From assembly GCF_017569925.1 (NCBI RefSeq), contig NZ_CP050854.1, forward strand, positions 620,001 through 684,000: a stretch of 64,000 nucleotides of DNA, written 5' to 3'. The position numbers and the translations under genes were made by a program. Of this stretch, positions 1 through 9,041 are shown piece by piece. The DNA comes from Brenneria izadpanahii (GTDB taxonomy: Bacteria; Pseudomonadota; Gammaproteobacteria; Enterobacterales; Enterobacteriaceae). The first letter of the stretch is position 1, and each line of letters starts with the position of its first letter. The notes below the pieces were generated by a model. It did not search any database. It was not told where the DNA came from and saw only the letters and a list, made by a program, of their open reading frames with translations.

Positions 1-1436
1 TTCATGCCGGTCACGGTTATTTAATTGCGGAATTCTTATCGCCTTATGCGAATAAAAGAACGGATAAATATGGCGGTAGCCTGGATGGCCGAATTCAATT
101 TTTAAAAGAAATTTATCAGACGGTACGTCTGGCGGTTGGCGATGATTATCCCGTCACTATTCGTATTTCCGCTGACGAAGGTTTTGTCGGCGGCCGCGAT
201 ATTTCCGAAACCCGCGTACTGGCGCAAATCTTTGAAGATTGGGGCGTAGATGCTCTGCACATCACCATGGGCGTGTACGGCGAGCACAGTAAATCCTGTA
301 CCGTACCGCCGATGTATGTCGGCCACGCCTGGGCGGTCTCTTTCTGCGAAGAGCTGAAAAAGATGGTCAACATTCCGATTATCGCCGTCAACCGAATCAA
401 CGATCCGCGCATGGCGGACAACATTCTGGCGATGGGTAAAGCCGACTTTATCGCGATGGGCCGCGGCTCGCTGGCCGACCCATACCTGCCGAAAAAAGCC
501 AAAGAAGGGGATACGGCGTCTATCCGTTATTGCCTGGGTTGTATGCAGGGCTGTCTTGCCAGCCTGCCGCTTGGCGTGCCGTTCACCTGCCTGGTGAACC
601 CTTCCCTTGGCCGCGAAGGCGAAGTGGACTACAGCAAGGTCGAAACGCCTAAACGCGTTTATATCGCAGGCGGCGGTCCCGCCGGGCTGGAAGCGGCGCG
701 GATTGCGGCGGTGCGTGGCCATCACGTTACCTTGTTTGAAAAAAACGCCCATCTGGGCGGGCAGTTCCGTTCCGCCGCATTCCCGCCGGGTAAAGGCGAG
801 CTGGCGACCTATACCGCCTGGCTGGTGCGTGAACTGGATAAACTGAAGGTTGATATCCGTCTAAACACCGAGCTGACTAAAGAGCTGGTTGAGAAAGACC
901 GCCCGGATACCGTTATTATCGCCACCGGCGGGACACCGTCCATTCCGCCGATTAAAGGGATCAAGCAGTCTCACGTTGTATTGGCCGAGGATGTTCTGCT
1001 GGGCAACGTCACGACCGGTAAGCGCGTCGTTATTGCCGGCGGCGGCGAAGTGGGCGGCGAAACCGCGGCGCACCTGGCTATGCAGCAAAAAGAGGTCACC
1101 ATCGTTGAAATGCGCGATCGCGTGCTGCAGGAGCTGGATGGCGTCAGCAAGCGTCATCTGATGGCTATACTGGACGAGTATGACGTGAAGCGGTACCTCA
1201 ATACCAAACTGTGCGAAATCCGCGAGAATCAGGTCGATCTGGAAAATGCCGAGGGCCATTTCTCCGTGGATGCCGATACCGTGGTCATTGCGCTGGGCTA
1301 CCGTCCGGTCAATGATCTGGTCGGCAAGTTGGATGATGTCGTTGATAACACCATCGTCATCGGCGGCGCGGTGAAAACCAGTAATGCGCTGGTTGCGGCC
1401 AGAGAAGGCTTCGATGCCGGTATGAGCATTGCTTAA
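1..1436 (+). CDS. NADH:flavin oxidoreductase, Old Yellow Enzyme / 2-enoate reductase family (5' end missing)
   Basis: The gene is open from the window edge in the frame that ends at 1436; its start lies before base 1. The first residues (HAGHGYLIAEF, then KYGGS) are the substrate/FMN-binding part of an OYE TIM barrel. Next comes a four-cysteine FeS motif (C-x2-C-x3-C-x11-C, around YCLGCMQGC), then a FAD/NAD module with two glycine-rich Rossmann motifs (AGGGPAGLEAA and AGGGEVGGETAA). This is the architecture of 2,4-dienoyl-CoA reductase, 2-enoate reductase and BaiCD/BaiH-type enzymes, which reduce activated C=C bonds using NAD(P)H, FAD, FMN and a 4Fe-4S cluster. The substrate cannot be read from sequence. 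A paralogue with the same layout is encoded at 23997-25931. A strong bidirectional-looking hairpin follows the stop codon. Confidence 0.9.
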   Translation, partial: HAGHGYLIAEFLSPYANKRTDKYGGSLDGRIQFLKEIYQTVRLAVGDDYPVTIRISADEGFVGGRDISETRVLAQIFEDWGVDALHITMGVYGEHSKSCTVPPMYVGHAWAVSFCEELKKMVNIPIIAVNRINDPRMADNILAMGKADFIAMGRGSLADPYLPKKAKEGDTASIRYCLGCMQGCLASLPLGVPFTCLVNPSLGREGEVDYSKVETPKRVYIAGGGPAGLEAARIAAVRGHHVTLFEKNAHLGGQFRSAAFPPGKGELATYTAWLVRELDKLKVDIRLNTELTKELVEKDRPDTVIIATGGTPSIPPIKGIKQSHVVLAEDVLLGNVTTGKRVVIAGGGEVGGETAAHLAMQQKEVTIVEMRDRVLQELDGVSKRHLMAILDEYDVKRYLNTKLCEIRENQVDLENAEGHFSVDADTVVIALGYRPVNDLVGKLDDVVDNTIVIGGAVKTSNALVAAREGFDAGMSIA

Positions 1437-1482
1437 AGACGTTAACAGCCAATATCCGCTGAGCGGTTAAACTTGCTAAACT

Positions 1483-1512
1483 AAAACCCCCGCCTTTTTC
1501 GACGGGGGTTTT
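1483..1512. terminator. Rho-independent terminator between convergent genes
   Basis: A perfect 10-bp stem (AAAACCCCCG / CGGGGGTTTT) with a 10-nt loop has T tracts on both strands. It lies between the OYE gene (plus) and the glucan lyase gene (minus), so it can serve both. Confidence 0.85.
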
Positions 1513-1613
1513 ATACGTTATGGGGGCAGGGCGGACGATGACTTTTCCTCAAAAATGGCGGAAAGCATCACATCCTTGCTTCTCCGCCGCTTCCCCCGCC
1601 GGTGATCAATCGG

Positions 1614-4600
1614 CTACAGCGCAATGCTGACGATCAACGGGGCTTCGGAGGATAGTTTACCGGTACGGGCTTTTATCCAGATGCTGCCGTTATCATCAAC
1701 ATAGGCCGCTTCGCCCTGATGCAAAAACAGTTTATCCGTCGAATCCATCATATCGTCCACCCTGGATGCGCCGATAGCGATACGGCGCACGGATCGCCGG
1801 GTTGACCGGATGCGGAAATAGATAAATTCGTGCAACGGATAATCGTATTTTCGCGGGGTAACGCTGATAACCTGTAATTCACCCTCAGCCGCCGAGTGTC
1901 GGCGCTCCTGATGAATATCGATAACGGAAAACTTACCGTCCCGCTCCGCCGAACGCGTCACGCCGCCGTCATCCCAGTATAGCTGGTGATCGCCTGCGGT
2001 TTGTTTTCCAAGCGGGTAGACAGCCAGCACCAGCGGCTGCGCAAATTTATCCAACACCTGAATATTTTTGAAAGGCGCTTTCAGGTCTGACCGGCTATGC
2101 CGTTCGGGAATAATCGCGCCTTCGCGAATAAACAGCGGCAGTTCGGTAATATCGGCGCTTACCTTGACCCGCTTTCCTCCCGTAATGGGACGATCGATAT
2201 CCAGCGTATCTTCCAGCACGTTATATCTGTACCAGTTGATGGCCTGCCCCGATGCATCCTTGGGAAAATAGATCTCTTTTTCCACCGCGTAAGCGGCGCC
2301 GCCGCCATTGAAGCTGCGCGTCAGGATCGGCGCGACCAGCACCGAGCGTTCGATAAAGAACTGCGTCGCCAGAATATCGCGGTTGTTTTCGCTGAATACC
2401 TCGTCATCCCCTTCCCATAGGCACATGGCCTTGATAATCGGGGAGCCGGTTTGCGTATTCTGATACATCGCGTCATACAGCAGATGATGCCAGCGCACCC
2501 TGAAGCTGATAAAGGCGGCCATGATGTCGCAGAAGGTACGGCTTCCCGCCGCCGCTGCCGTATAGTGATAAATTTCCTGATACGGTTTCATCGCATCATA
2601 GTGGTTGCGCATCCACGGCAGCAAACAGGCGGCCTGCACCCAGCGCGTCATTAGCTCCTGTTCACAAATGGCGCCGATATCAACGTCCTCGGCGCCCAGA
2701 ACCAGCCGGTCGTAAACCATCGGGTTGTGATTGCGGTTGCGGTTATCGTTGAATAATGTGCTGCCGGGATCCTCCGGCGCTTCACCGGGCGCAAAGCCGC
2801 CGACGTCGGTTCCGGTAATCGGCAGTCCCGACATGCCCAGGTTAAGCAACATCGGGATCGTCGCCTGAAGATGGTGCCAGGTCGAGGCATTATCGCCGAC
2901 CCAATGCCCTGCATAGTGCTGTAGCCCCGGATAGCCGCTGCGGCAGATAACGTAGCTGCGCTTATAGCCTTTCAGTAATTCTTCGTGAGCGGTCAGCCCA
3001 TACTCATAGGTGGATTTCGCCAGCATATAGGCATGAAAATTCCGCAACTCGACAAACGGCGTTTTGCGGCCGTCGCCAAAGCGGGGATCGGTCAGATGCA
3101 GTTGGCCGTGATAGCTGCGCCAGTTGAAGGTATTGGTGCGCCTTCTGTCATCGTCCGGCGCTTCGCCGGTCAGCGACCAGCCGAACTGGTTGCGCGGCGA
3201 TTCCGTATCGGCGAAGTTTTTCCCATCTTCGACGTGCGGCATCGCATCGGGAACCGTCATATCCTGCCAGACAAACCCAAGCCCGTTTTTCAGCAGATAG
3301 GCGTATTGATCGCCCCAGAAACGGGCGGCATCCGGGTTGCCGTAATCCGCGACCACCGCCCCGATCATATCGCGTTCCGCGGTCTGCGCGTTGACGCCGT
3401 AGTCGAGAACCAGCACGTTTTGATCGGGGTAATTGACCTCGCCGATTCGGGTATAGGTCAGACCCGGATAATGACTTTCGTTCTGCGGGCCGCGGAATTT
3501 GGGAATATTGGCCTCTCCCTCGTTCTGCACGCAGTAACCGTTGCGGATAAGACCCTGCGCGGTTTCATACTGTTTTTTCGTCTGGTCTCCGGGGTGGTAG
3601 GCCACCTTATCGGCGCGGATAAACGGCGTGATATTGGTTTGGCATTGCAGGTTGAACTGCGCCGCCCAATCGAAAACCGATACTCCTTCATCCACCTTTC
3701 CGCCGGACCAAAAGCTATCCTTGATGGTAAAGACTTTCTTATCTTCCTGAACGTCGATATCAATCCCTAAGCCTTCTATCGGGATATTCGCCTGCCGATA
3801 GCCTTCGACGATATCCTCGACATAGACTTTTAGCGGATCTTTTTCCCCTTTTGGCCGCAGCAGTCCGGGAAACCCGTATTTAGCCTGAAAATAGCCAAAA
3901 ATGTACTTGGGCGGCATGGCGGCCCGATCGTTAAGCGCCGGGCCGGTTTGCGCCTCCGCGCCGAGGCCGCCTTTCCCCATCAGATAGGTAAAGGCGTCCA
4001 GTACGCCGGCCGCTTGTTCTGCGAACATATAATGGCAGTCGAACTCCCCCTGTTGCACGCCGGCTTCAACCGCCGTTTTATCGCGGGAGGGGTTTTTGAA
4101 GGAAAAATAACTTTGTCCGGTGTTATCAAGGAATACCCCCAAAAACTGCTGGCGTCCGCTAATGCTGGCGCGTTCGATATAAAACGGCGCATTGAGGTAC
4201 TGCGGGATATTGGCCGCGGCTTTGAAGGCGTCCTGATAAGAAACGCTATGCGGAAAAACTTCGGGCTGGTTGTACCAAAGGTTGTCGTAGTTGTAGCAGG
4301 TGACCTGCGTGCCGTTGTGATCAAGCCGGGAGAATCCGTGGTAACCGTAGCACGCCTCTTTGGCGGCGCCGGCCTCCGGATTGTGTTTGCCGGTCAGGTT
4401 GTAGTTAAGAATTTCTCCCAGACCAAAATAGTGCGTCGCCGACTCCGCCTTGCGCCTCATATTCGCCACAGTGCCGACGCCGGGTCTGGCATGGAACAAC
4501 GGGCCGGATGAAATATCGGTGACCGCGCCATCGGCCAGACGCCTAATCTGTATCGCCAGCGAGTCATCTTCGGCCCTGACAAACTGGATTTGTATGGTAC

Positions 4601-5021
4601 GCAGTTGGATTGCGACGCCGTTGCGGTTCCAGCGCAGGATCGGTTTGTAGCCTGCCGCCTGTTCGTGCTGACGAATGCGGCTCAGGCGTTCGGCCACTAC
4701 CGGGCCATAGACCTTGTCCGGATAATCCTCTATTGAGGCGGCGGAAGGGGAGAAACGGACTCTGAAAGCATCTTTTTCGCAGGATGTGACTTGCAGAATA
4801 AGGTACACATCGCGTTCGTTCTTTTCCGTACCGGACTTTGTTTTGGCTTTGGCGTTAATGTAGATGGTCCAGTCTGTATCGAATCCTTTGGGGGAGTGGG
4901 GCTTGCCATCCCAGTTTACCGAATACAGCTCGATATCATCGCCAACGGACCATTCCTCCACCGGCACATAATCGTAAGTATTATAAGCCCGCCATTCTTT
5001 AGGAAGTTCTCTGTTATTCAT
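1614..5021 (-). CDS. GH31 alpha-1,4-glucan lyase (1,5-anhydrofructose-forming)
   Basis: This 1135-residue protein has no signal peptide. It matches the algal and fungal alpha-1,4-glucan lyase branch of GH31 (EC 4.2.2.13) rather than ordinary alpha-glucosidases. From memory of the Gracilariopsis enzyme, diagnostic blocks are shared: MPPKYIFGYFQ (about residue 369), EDIVEGY and GLGIDIDVQ (about 402-425), VWQDMTVPDAMPH (584-596) and SGYPGLQHYAGHWVGDN (695-711). By family analogy D587 in VWQDMT is the nucleophile and D710 in WVGDN the acid. These lyases release 1,5-anhydro-D-fructose from the non-reducing end of starch or glycogen by elimination, not hydrolysis. The start follows an AAGGA ribosome site, 23 bp after the stop of the Tat-exported protein gene, so the two form an operon. 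Length is close to known lyases (about 1040-1090). Lyase versus hydrolase activity remains a homology inference. Confidence 0.85.
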   Translation of the reverse strand: MNNRELPKEWRAYNTYDYVPVEEWSVGDDIELYSVNWDGKPHSPKGFDTDWTIYINAKAKTKSGTEKNERDVYLILQVTSCEKDAFRVRFSPSAASIEDYPDKVYGPVVAERLSRIRQHEQAAGYKPILRWNRNGVAIQLRTIQIQFVRAEDDSLAIQIRRLADGAVTDISSGPLFHARPGVGTVANMRRKAESATHYFGLGEILNYNLTGKHNPEAGAAKEACYGYHGFSRLDHNGTQVTCYNYDNLWYNQPEVFPHSVSYQDAFKAAANIPQYLNAPFYIERASISGRQQFLGVFLDNTGQSYFSFKNPSRDKTAVEAGVQQGEFDCHYMFAEQAAGVLDAFTYLMGKGGLGAEAQTGPALNDRAAMPPKYIFGYFQAKYGFPGLLRPKGEKDPLKVYVEDIVEGYRQANIPIEGLGIDIDVQEDKKVFTIKDSFWSGGKVDEGVSVFDWAAQFNLQCQTNITPFIRADKVAYHPGDQTKKQYETAQGLIRNGYCVQNEGEANIPKFRGPQNESHYPGLTYTRIGEVNYPDQNVLVLDYGVNAQTAERDMIGAVVADYGNPDAARFWGDQYAYLLKNGLGFVWQDMTVPDAMPHVEDGKNFADTESPRNQFGWSLTGEAPDDDRRRTNTFNWRSYHGQLHLTDPRFGDGRKTPFVELRNFHAYMLAKSTYEYGLTAHEELLKGYKRSYVICRSGYPGLQHYAGHWVGDNASTWHHLQATIPMLLNLGMSGLPITGTDVGGFAPGEAPEDPGSTLFNDNRNRNHNPMVYDRLVLGAEDVDIGAICEQELMTRWVQAACLLPWMRNHYDAMKPYQEIYHYTAAAAGSRTFCDIMAAFISFRVRWHHLLYDAMYQNTQTGSPIIKAMCLWEGDDEVFSENNRDILATQFFIERSVLVAPILTRSFNGGGAAYAVEKEIYFPKDASGQAINWYRYNVLEDTLDIDRPITGGKRVKVSADITELPLFIREGAIIPERHSRSDLKAPFKNIQVLDKFAQPLVLAVYPLGKQTAGDHQLYWDDGGVTRSAERDGKFSVIDIHQERRHSAAEGELQVISVTPRKYDYPLHEFIYFRIRSTRRSVRRIAIGASRVDDMMDSTDKLFLHQGEAAYVDDNGSIWIKARTGKLSSEAPLIVSIAL

Positions 5022-5044
5022 TATTACACTGTCCTTGTGGTCGG

Positions 5045-6268
5045 TTAGCTTTTGTCTACTGAACGATGGAATTCAAAGGCAATCCAAACGCTATCGGTGT
5101 CTGCGTAATATTGATGCGGCGGGTAATGGAAGCAGGGATTGTCCATGCTGGCGTTTTTGCAGATATCTGACTCGCCTTTCCAGGCGTCGTAATCTTTGAC
5201 CAACGGCATCGGCAGGTGAGTATTGCCGGGCGCCAGCCTGAATTCCTCGTACATTTCCGGGAAGGCTTTTCCGGTATCAAAAGGCGAGAACATGCCGCCT
5301 TCCGGCTGGATAACGCGTTTACCGGCAATGGCCTCGCGGGCTTTGGCCATATTGGTATATTTCTGCATACGGCCAAAACCAATCAGCTGCGTATGCACTT
5401 CGAGGAAATTACTGCCGTGCGCCGCATGGATACCGGCGTCGGAGCCTGCCGGCAGCCACCAAAGGTTGACGTATAGCTCATAGGGCAAGGCTTTGCTGCC
5501 GGCGGGGGCGGGCAGGCCGACCAGGTGCCACGGGTTGACCTGAATCTGATGCGCCAGGTGGAGCTGGCTGGATATCCAGAGCGGCAGCGCGGGCATCCCG
5601 GCGGGGAAACCGTATTTGGCCCATTTGGTTTCTTGAGAGAATACATCCGTTTCAACGTTACGCGTGCTGCGAACCTGCATCAGCGAGACCAGACCATTGG
5701 CGGAGGCATCCGCGCTGGCGATCACGGTTCCGGCTCGGATAATCACGCTCTGGAGCGGAGGAATTGCGCGCCGTAGCGGGGAATCATCGTGCAGATCGTT
5801 ATTGACATCGGCTGTAGCGGAAACAAAAACAGGCTGCGGGCCCAGGTTGGTCAATATGATATCGGCGTTATCCTGATGAGCGAACAGGCTGCCGGTATCA
5901 AATTCATGCAGGTTACTGACCATCGCGCCATAGAGCATGCTGCCGTTGAAGGGGTATTCCGATACGATATTTTCACCCTTGTTCGGCTTGATGGTAACGG
6001 TTTGCGGCGCGGCGGGATTCGCCTCCGGCGCCAGTTGTTTATTGGGGGCTTCACAAGATGCGGCGATCACGCCGGGAGGGCATTGGGTTGGCGCGGCTTT
6101 ACCCGCGCTGTCGGCCGCGATGGCCTTATTCGCGCCGACAAGCGCCATCGAACCGGCGACGCATCCGCCATACATAATAAATTTACGCCGGGACAGCGAA
6201 TATCTGGAGTCCTCTTCTTTTACCAAGGGGAGACGATCCGCCTTCTGTTTTTTTAACCGAGTTTTCAT
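5045..6268 (-). CDS. Tat-exported cupin-like protein encoded upstream of glucan lyase
   Basis: This 407-residue protein starts with a long basic region and a twin-arginine motif (SLSRRKFIMYGG, R27-R28), then a hydrophobic stretch ending at ANKAIAA. It should be exported folded, possibly with a bound metal. I cannot place it in a named family. The body looks beta-rich. A cupin-like metal-ligand pattern sits around residues 281-292 (H281, H284, E290, H292), preceded by NLWWLPAG; a second block near the C-terminus (about 380-401) has FHYPPHQYY and IAFEFHR. It is the first gene of a two-gene operon with the glucan lyase. Fungal aldos-2-ulose dehydratase, which acts on 1,5-anhydrofructose, carries cupin domains, so an anhydrofructose dehydratase or ascopyrone tautomerase role is my inference from context. 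A cytoplasmic lyase with an exported partner would also need movement of anhydrofructose across the membrane. Confidence 0.6.
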   Translation of the reverse strand: MKTRLKKQKADRLPLVKEEDSRYSLSRRKFIMYGGCVAGSMALVGANKAIAADSAGKAAPTQCPPGVIAASCEAPNKQLAPEANPAAPQTVTIKPNKGENIVSEYPFNGSMLYGAMVSNLHEFDTGSLFAHQDNADIILTNLGPQPVFVSATADVNNDLHDDSPLRRAIPPLQSVIIRAGTVIASADASANGLVSLMQVRSTRNVETDVFSQETKWAKYGFPAGMPALPLWISSQLHLAHQIQVNPWHLVGLPAPAGSKALPYELYVNLWWLPAGSDAGIHAAHGSNFLEVHTQLIGFGRMQKYTNMAKAREAIAGKRVIQPEGGMFSPFDTGKAFPEMYEEFRLAPGNTHLPMPLVKDYDAWKGESDICKNASMDNPCFHYPPHQYYADTDSVWIAFEFHRSVDKS

Positions 6269-7069
6269 ATTGACCTCTAATTATTTCTTAGTTAACAATT
6301 CTTTTTATTTGCGCGTGGAGTAATTCGTGCCGGGTCTTGCCGTCGTTTTTATGATTTATTTTATGGCGTAGCGACCAGACAACTAATGCGCCGGCCAGTA
6401 GGCCGGTTTTTGTAATGGCGAAACTTGCCCCGTAAATGATCATTACGTTGTAAATATGGAAATAATTATATAGTCAGTTATTCACTGGCTAATTATTTCA
6501 TTCTATTGTGATGGCGTCACGGAGGATTAATTCGCCAGGCGCGATAATTACGGGGATAAATATTGGGCGGCGTACAAATATGATTCATAAATGGCAAGTA
6601 AACAACTTATTGATTGTGGACTGCTTTAGCGCCTTTTTTGCACAAAAACATCGCTGATTTCTTTAGGCTGGATTATACCTTTCCTAGGTGGGATTTTAGC
6701 TTTAAGGGAATGCAATTCCCTGTCCTTAATCAAAAATTCACGGTATATCGTCAGAAATGATATTTTACTTTATTCAATATCATCTATTTGGTTTTTAGAA
6801 TTAAACATTCACCATTTTTCTGTCAGGCCATTTTTAATGGCCGATAAAGGTATTCGTCTTTTTTAATTATCCGCGACGCTAAGGAAACGCAATAAAGTAA
6901 ATCACCGTTATTTATTATGAGTATCCTTATGAAATAAAGTCCGACGTATCCCATTAGATGTTAACCAGCTCACAGTTCTAAGCTGACTGCTCCGCTAAAA
7001 CTGAGCTGTAACGTTTCAGCTTGGGCATTGACTTGATGAATGGAACGTCTTCACAGATGAGGTATTAAC
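6269..7069. other. 801-bp divergent intergenic region
   Basis: This AT-rich region separates the Tat protein/lyase operon (minus) from the GH13 gene (plus) and must hold both promoters. I see no gene in it. A short palindrome AGGGAATGCAATTCCCT lies at 6705-6721, and a LacI-type operator lies at 7005-7020. Confidence 0.7.
7005..7020. promoter_or_regulatory. LacI-family operator upstream of the sucrose-isomerase-like gene
   Basis: GCTGTAACGTTTCAGC is a 16-bp near-perfect palindrome with one mismatched base pair, centred on AACGTT. This is the shape of operators bound by LacI/GalR-family sugar regulators. It lies 50 bp before the start codon at 7070. The cognate regulator is not in this window. 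Confidence 0.6.
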
Positions 7070-8812
7070 ATGGCCAACATGCATATCAGTACGCTGGCGG
7101 CGATCGTAGCATTAGCCGGCGTCACGGTGTCCGCCCAGGCAATCTCTACGGAAAATGACGCAAAGTGGTGGAAAGAGGCCGTCGTTTATCAAATATATCC
7201 GCGCTCTTTTAACGACAGCAATGGCGACGGTATCGGCGATCTCAACGGTATTACCGAGAAGCTGGATTATCTAAAAAATCTTGGCGTTGACGTTATTTGG
7301 CTGAGCCCGCACTTTGATTCGCCCAATGCGGATAACGGCTATGATATCCGCGATTATCGGAAAGTGATGACCGAATTCGGCACCATGGAAGATTTCGATC
7401 GCATGTTGAGCGAAATTAAACGCCGCGATATGCGCTTGATTATCGATCTGGTGGTGAATCATACCAGCGACGAACATCAATGGTTTAAAGAGAGTATAAA
7501 ATCGAAAGATAATCCGTATCGCGATTACTATATCTGGCGGGATGGCCGCGATGGCAAAGCGCCGAATAATTATCCCTCATTCTTCGGCGGTTCGGCCTGG
7601 AAAAAGGATGACGCGACAGGGCAATATTATCTGCACTATTTTGCGGAAAAACAGCCGGATTTAAATTGGGAAAACAAGAAAGTACGGAATGAAGTGTACG
7701 ATATTATGCGCTTCTGGCTGGATAAAGGCGTTTCAGGCTTTCGTATGGATGTGATCCCCTTTATTTCCAAACAGGACGGCCTGCCTGACTTACGCCCGAA
7801 CGAATTAGATCACCCGGAATTAGTCTTTGCTCATGGGCCGCGCATTCATGAGTATTTGCAGGAAATGAACCGGGAAGTGCTGTCCCGCTACGATACCATG
7901 ACGGTGGGCGAAGCCTTTGGCGTGACGTTTGAAGATACGCCGAAATTCATCAACGCTAGCCGCAATGAGCTCAATATGCTGTTTCACTTCGATGTCGTCC
8001 GGCTCGATCGTGACAACTGGCGCAAGACCTCATGGACGCTGCCTGAACTGAAAGAGGCGTATCAAAAAATCGATCGCTCAGGACGTTTGGGATGGAATAC
8101 CAGCTTTTTGAGTAACCACGATAATCCGCGCGCCGTCTCGCATTTTGGCGACGACAGCGATCAATGGCGCGCGTTATCCGCCAAGGCGCTGGCAACGATG
8201 ATGCTAACCCAACGGGCAACGCCTTTCTTATATCAGGGCGATGAACTGGGCATGACCAACTATCCTTTCAAAACGGTGAAGGACTTCGAGGATGTCGAAG
8301 TGCGCGGACTGTGGAAGGTGCTGGTTGAAAGCGGGAAAGTGCCGGCCGATGAGTTCCTTGAACATATACGCCAGACCAGCCGCGACAACGCCAGAACTCC
8401 GATGCAGTGGAGTACGGCGACCAATGGCGGCTTTACGACAGGAACTCCGTGGCTGGCCGTTAATCCGAACTATAGCCAAATTAATGCCGATTCGCAGATT
8501 AACGCGCAGGATTCGGTATATAGCTATCACCGGGAACTGATCGCATTAAGGCGTCAGACCCCGGCATTAATCTACGGCGAATATAACGATCTTGACCCGC
8601 AGCATAATAAAATATTCGCCTATACCCGCACGCTGGGCGATCAACAATATCTGGTCGTGATTAATTTCACTCATGATAATGTCGAATGGGATATTCCTAA
8701 CGGCAAAAAGATTGTCAAAACGTTAATAAGCAACCGTAGTGAACTGGCGGCCGAGCCGGGCGAAAGTCACCTGAAAATGCAGCCCTGGCAGGCGGCTATT
8801 TTTCAAATGTAG
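7070..8812 (+). CDS. Exported GH13 alpha-glucosidase family enzyme, probably sucrose isomerase
   Basis: This 580-residue GH13 (subfamily 31 type) protein carries an N-terminal signal peptide ending near SAQA (residue 24), so it is probably periplasmic. Catalytic residues are visible: D227 in GFRMD, E281 in TVGEAFG and D351 in LSNHD. Residues 311-315 read RLDRD, the motif associated with product specificity in isomaltulose synthases such as PalI. Blocks NPRAVSHFGDD, LTQRATPFLYQGDELGMTNYPF and the C-terminal PWQAAIFQM also resemble sucrose isomerases. Against this, GFRMDVI resembles oligo-1,6-glucosidases, where isomerases usually have GMRFDT. Expected reaction: sucrose to isomaltulose or trehalulose; the alternative is alpha-1,6-glucosidase or trehalulose hydrolase. 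A LacI-type operator lies upstream and a terminator directly downstream. Confidence 0.7.
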   Translation: MANMHISTLAAIVALAGVTVSAQAISTENDAKWWKEAVVYQIYPRSFNDSNGDGIGDLNGITEKLDYLKNLGVDVIWLSPHFDSPNADNGYDIRDYRKVMTEFGTMEDFDRMLSEIKRRDMRLIIDLVVNHTSDEHQWFKESIKSKDNPYRDYYIWRDGRDGKAPNNYPSFFGGSAWKKDDATGQYYLHYFAEKQPDLNWENKKVRNEVYDIMRFWLDKGVSGFRMDVIPFISKQDGLPDLRPNELDHPELVFAHGPRIHEYLQEMNREVLSRYDTMTVGEAFGVTFEDTPKFINASRNELNMLFHFDVVRLDRDNWRKTSWTLPELKEAYQKIDRSGRLGWNTSFLSNHDNPRAVSHFGDDSDQWRALSAKALATMMLTQRATPFLYQGDELGMTNYPFKTVKDFEDVEVRGLWKVLVESGKVPADEFLEHIRQTSRDNARTPMQWSTATNGGFTTGTPWLAVNPNYSQINADSQINAQDSVYSYHRELIALRRQTPALIYGEYNDLDPQHNKIFAYTRTLGDQQYLVVINFTHDNVEWDIPNGKKIVKTLISNRSELAAEPGESHLKMQPWQAAIFQM

Positions 8813-8830
8813 CCGATCGTTGCCGGTCTA

Positions 8831-8857
8831 TAATGCCTCCCTATAGCGGAGGCATTA
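8831..8857 (+). terminator. Hairpin terminator after the GH13 gene
   Basis: A perfect 10-bp stem TAATGCCTCC / GGAGGCATTA with a 7-nt loop begins 18 bp after the stop codon. The following tract (TATTTCC) is only moderately T-rich. A directly repeated 10-mer, TTCCATCCAT twice, follows at 8861-8880. Confidence 0.65.
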
Positions 8858-9041
8858 TATTTCCATCCATTTCCATCCATGCGCCTTCCTGATTGCAGCT
8901 TTCATATCCCGGCTAAAAAGAGGCGGACAGCGCGTTCGGCTTAATGGCCTTTTCAGCCGCGCCGCTGCTTGCGGTTTTCTTCTCGCGGACGACGCTGTTA
9001 TGCTTCCCTTATGCTTTGAATATTGCGTAAGGAAGAGATTT

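Noticed and set aside
2985..3770. 261-codon plus-strand frame inside the glucan lyase gene
   Set aside because: Antisense shadow of a strongly conserved GH31 coding region; no motif of its own.
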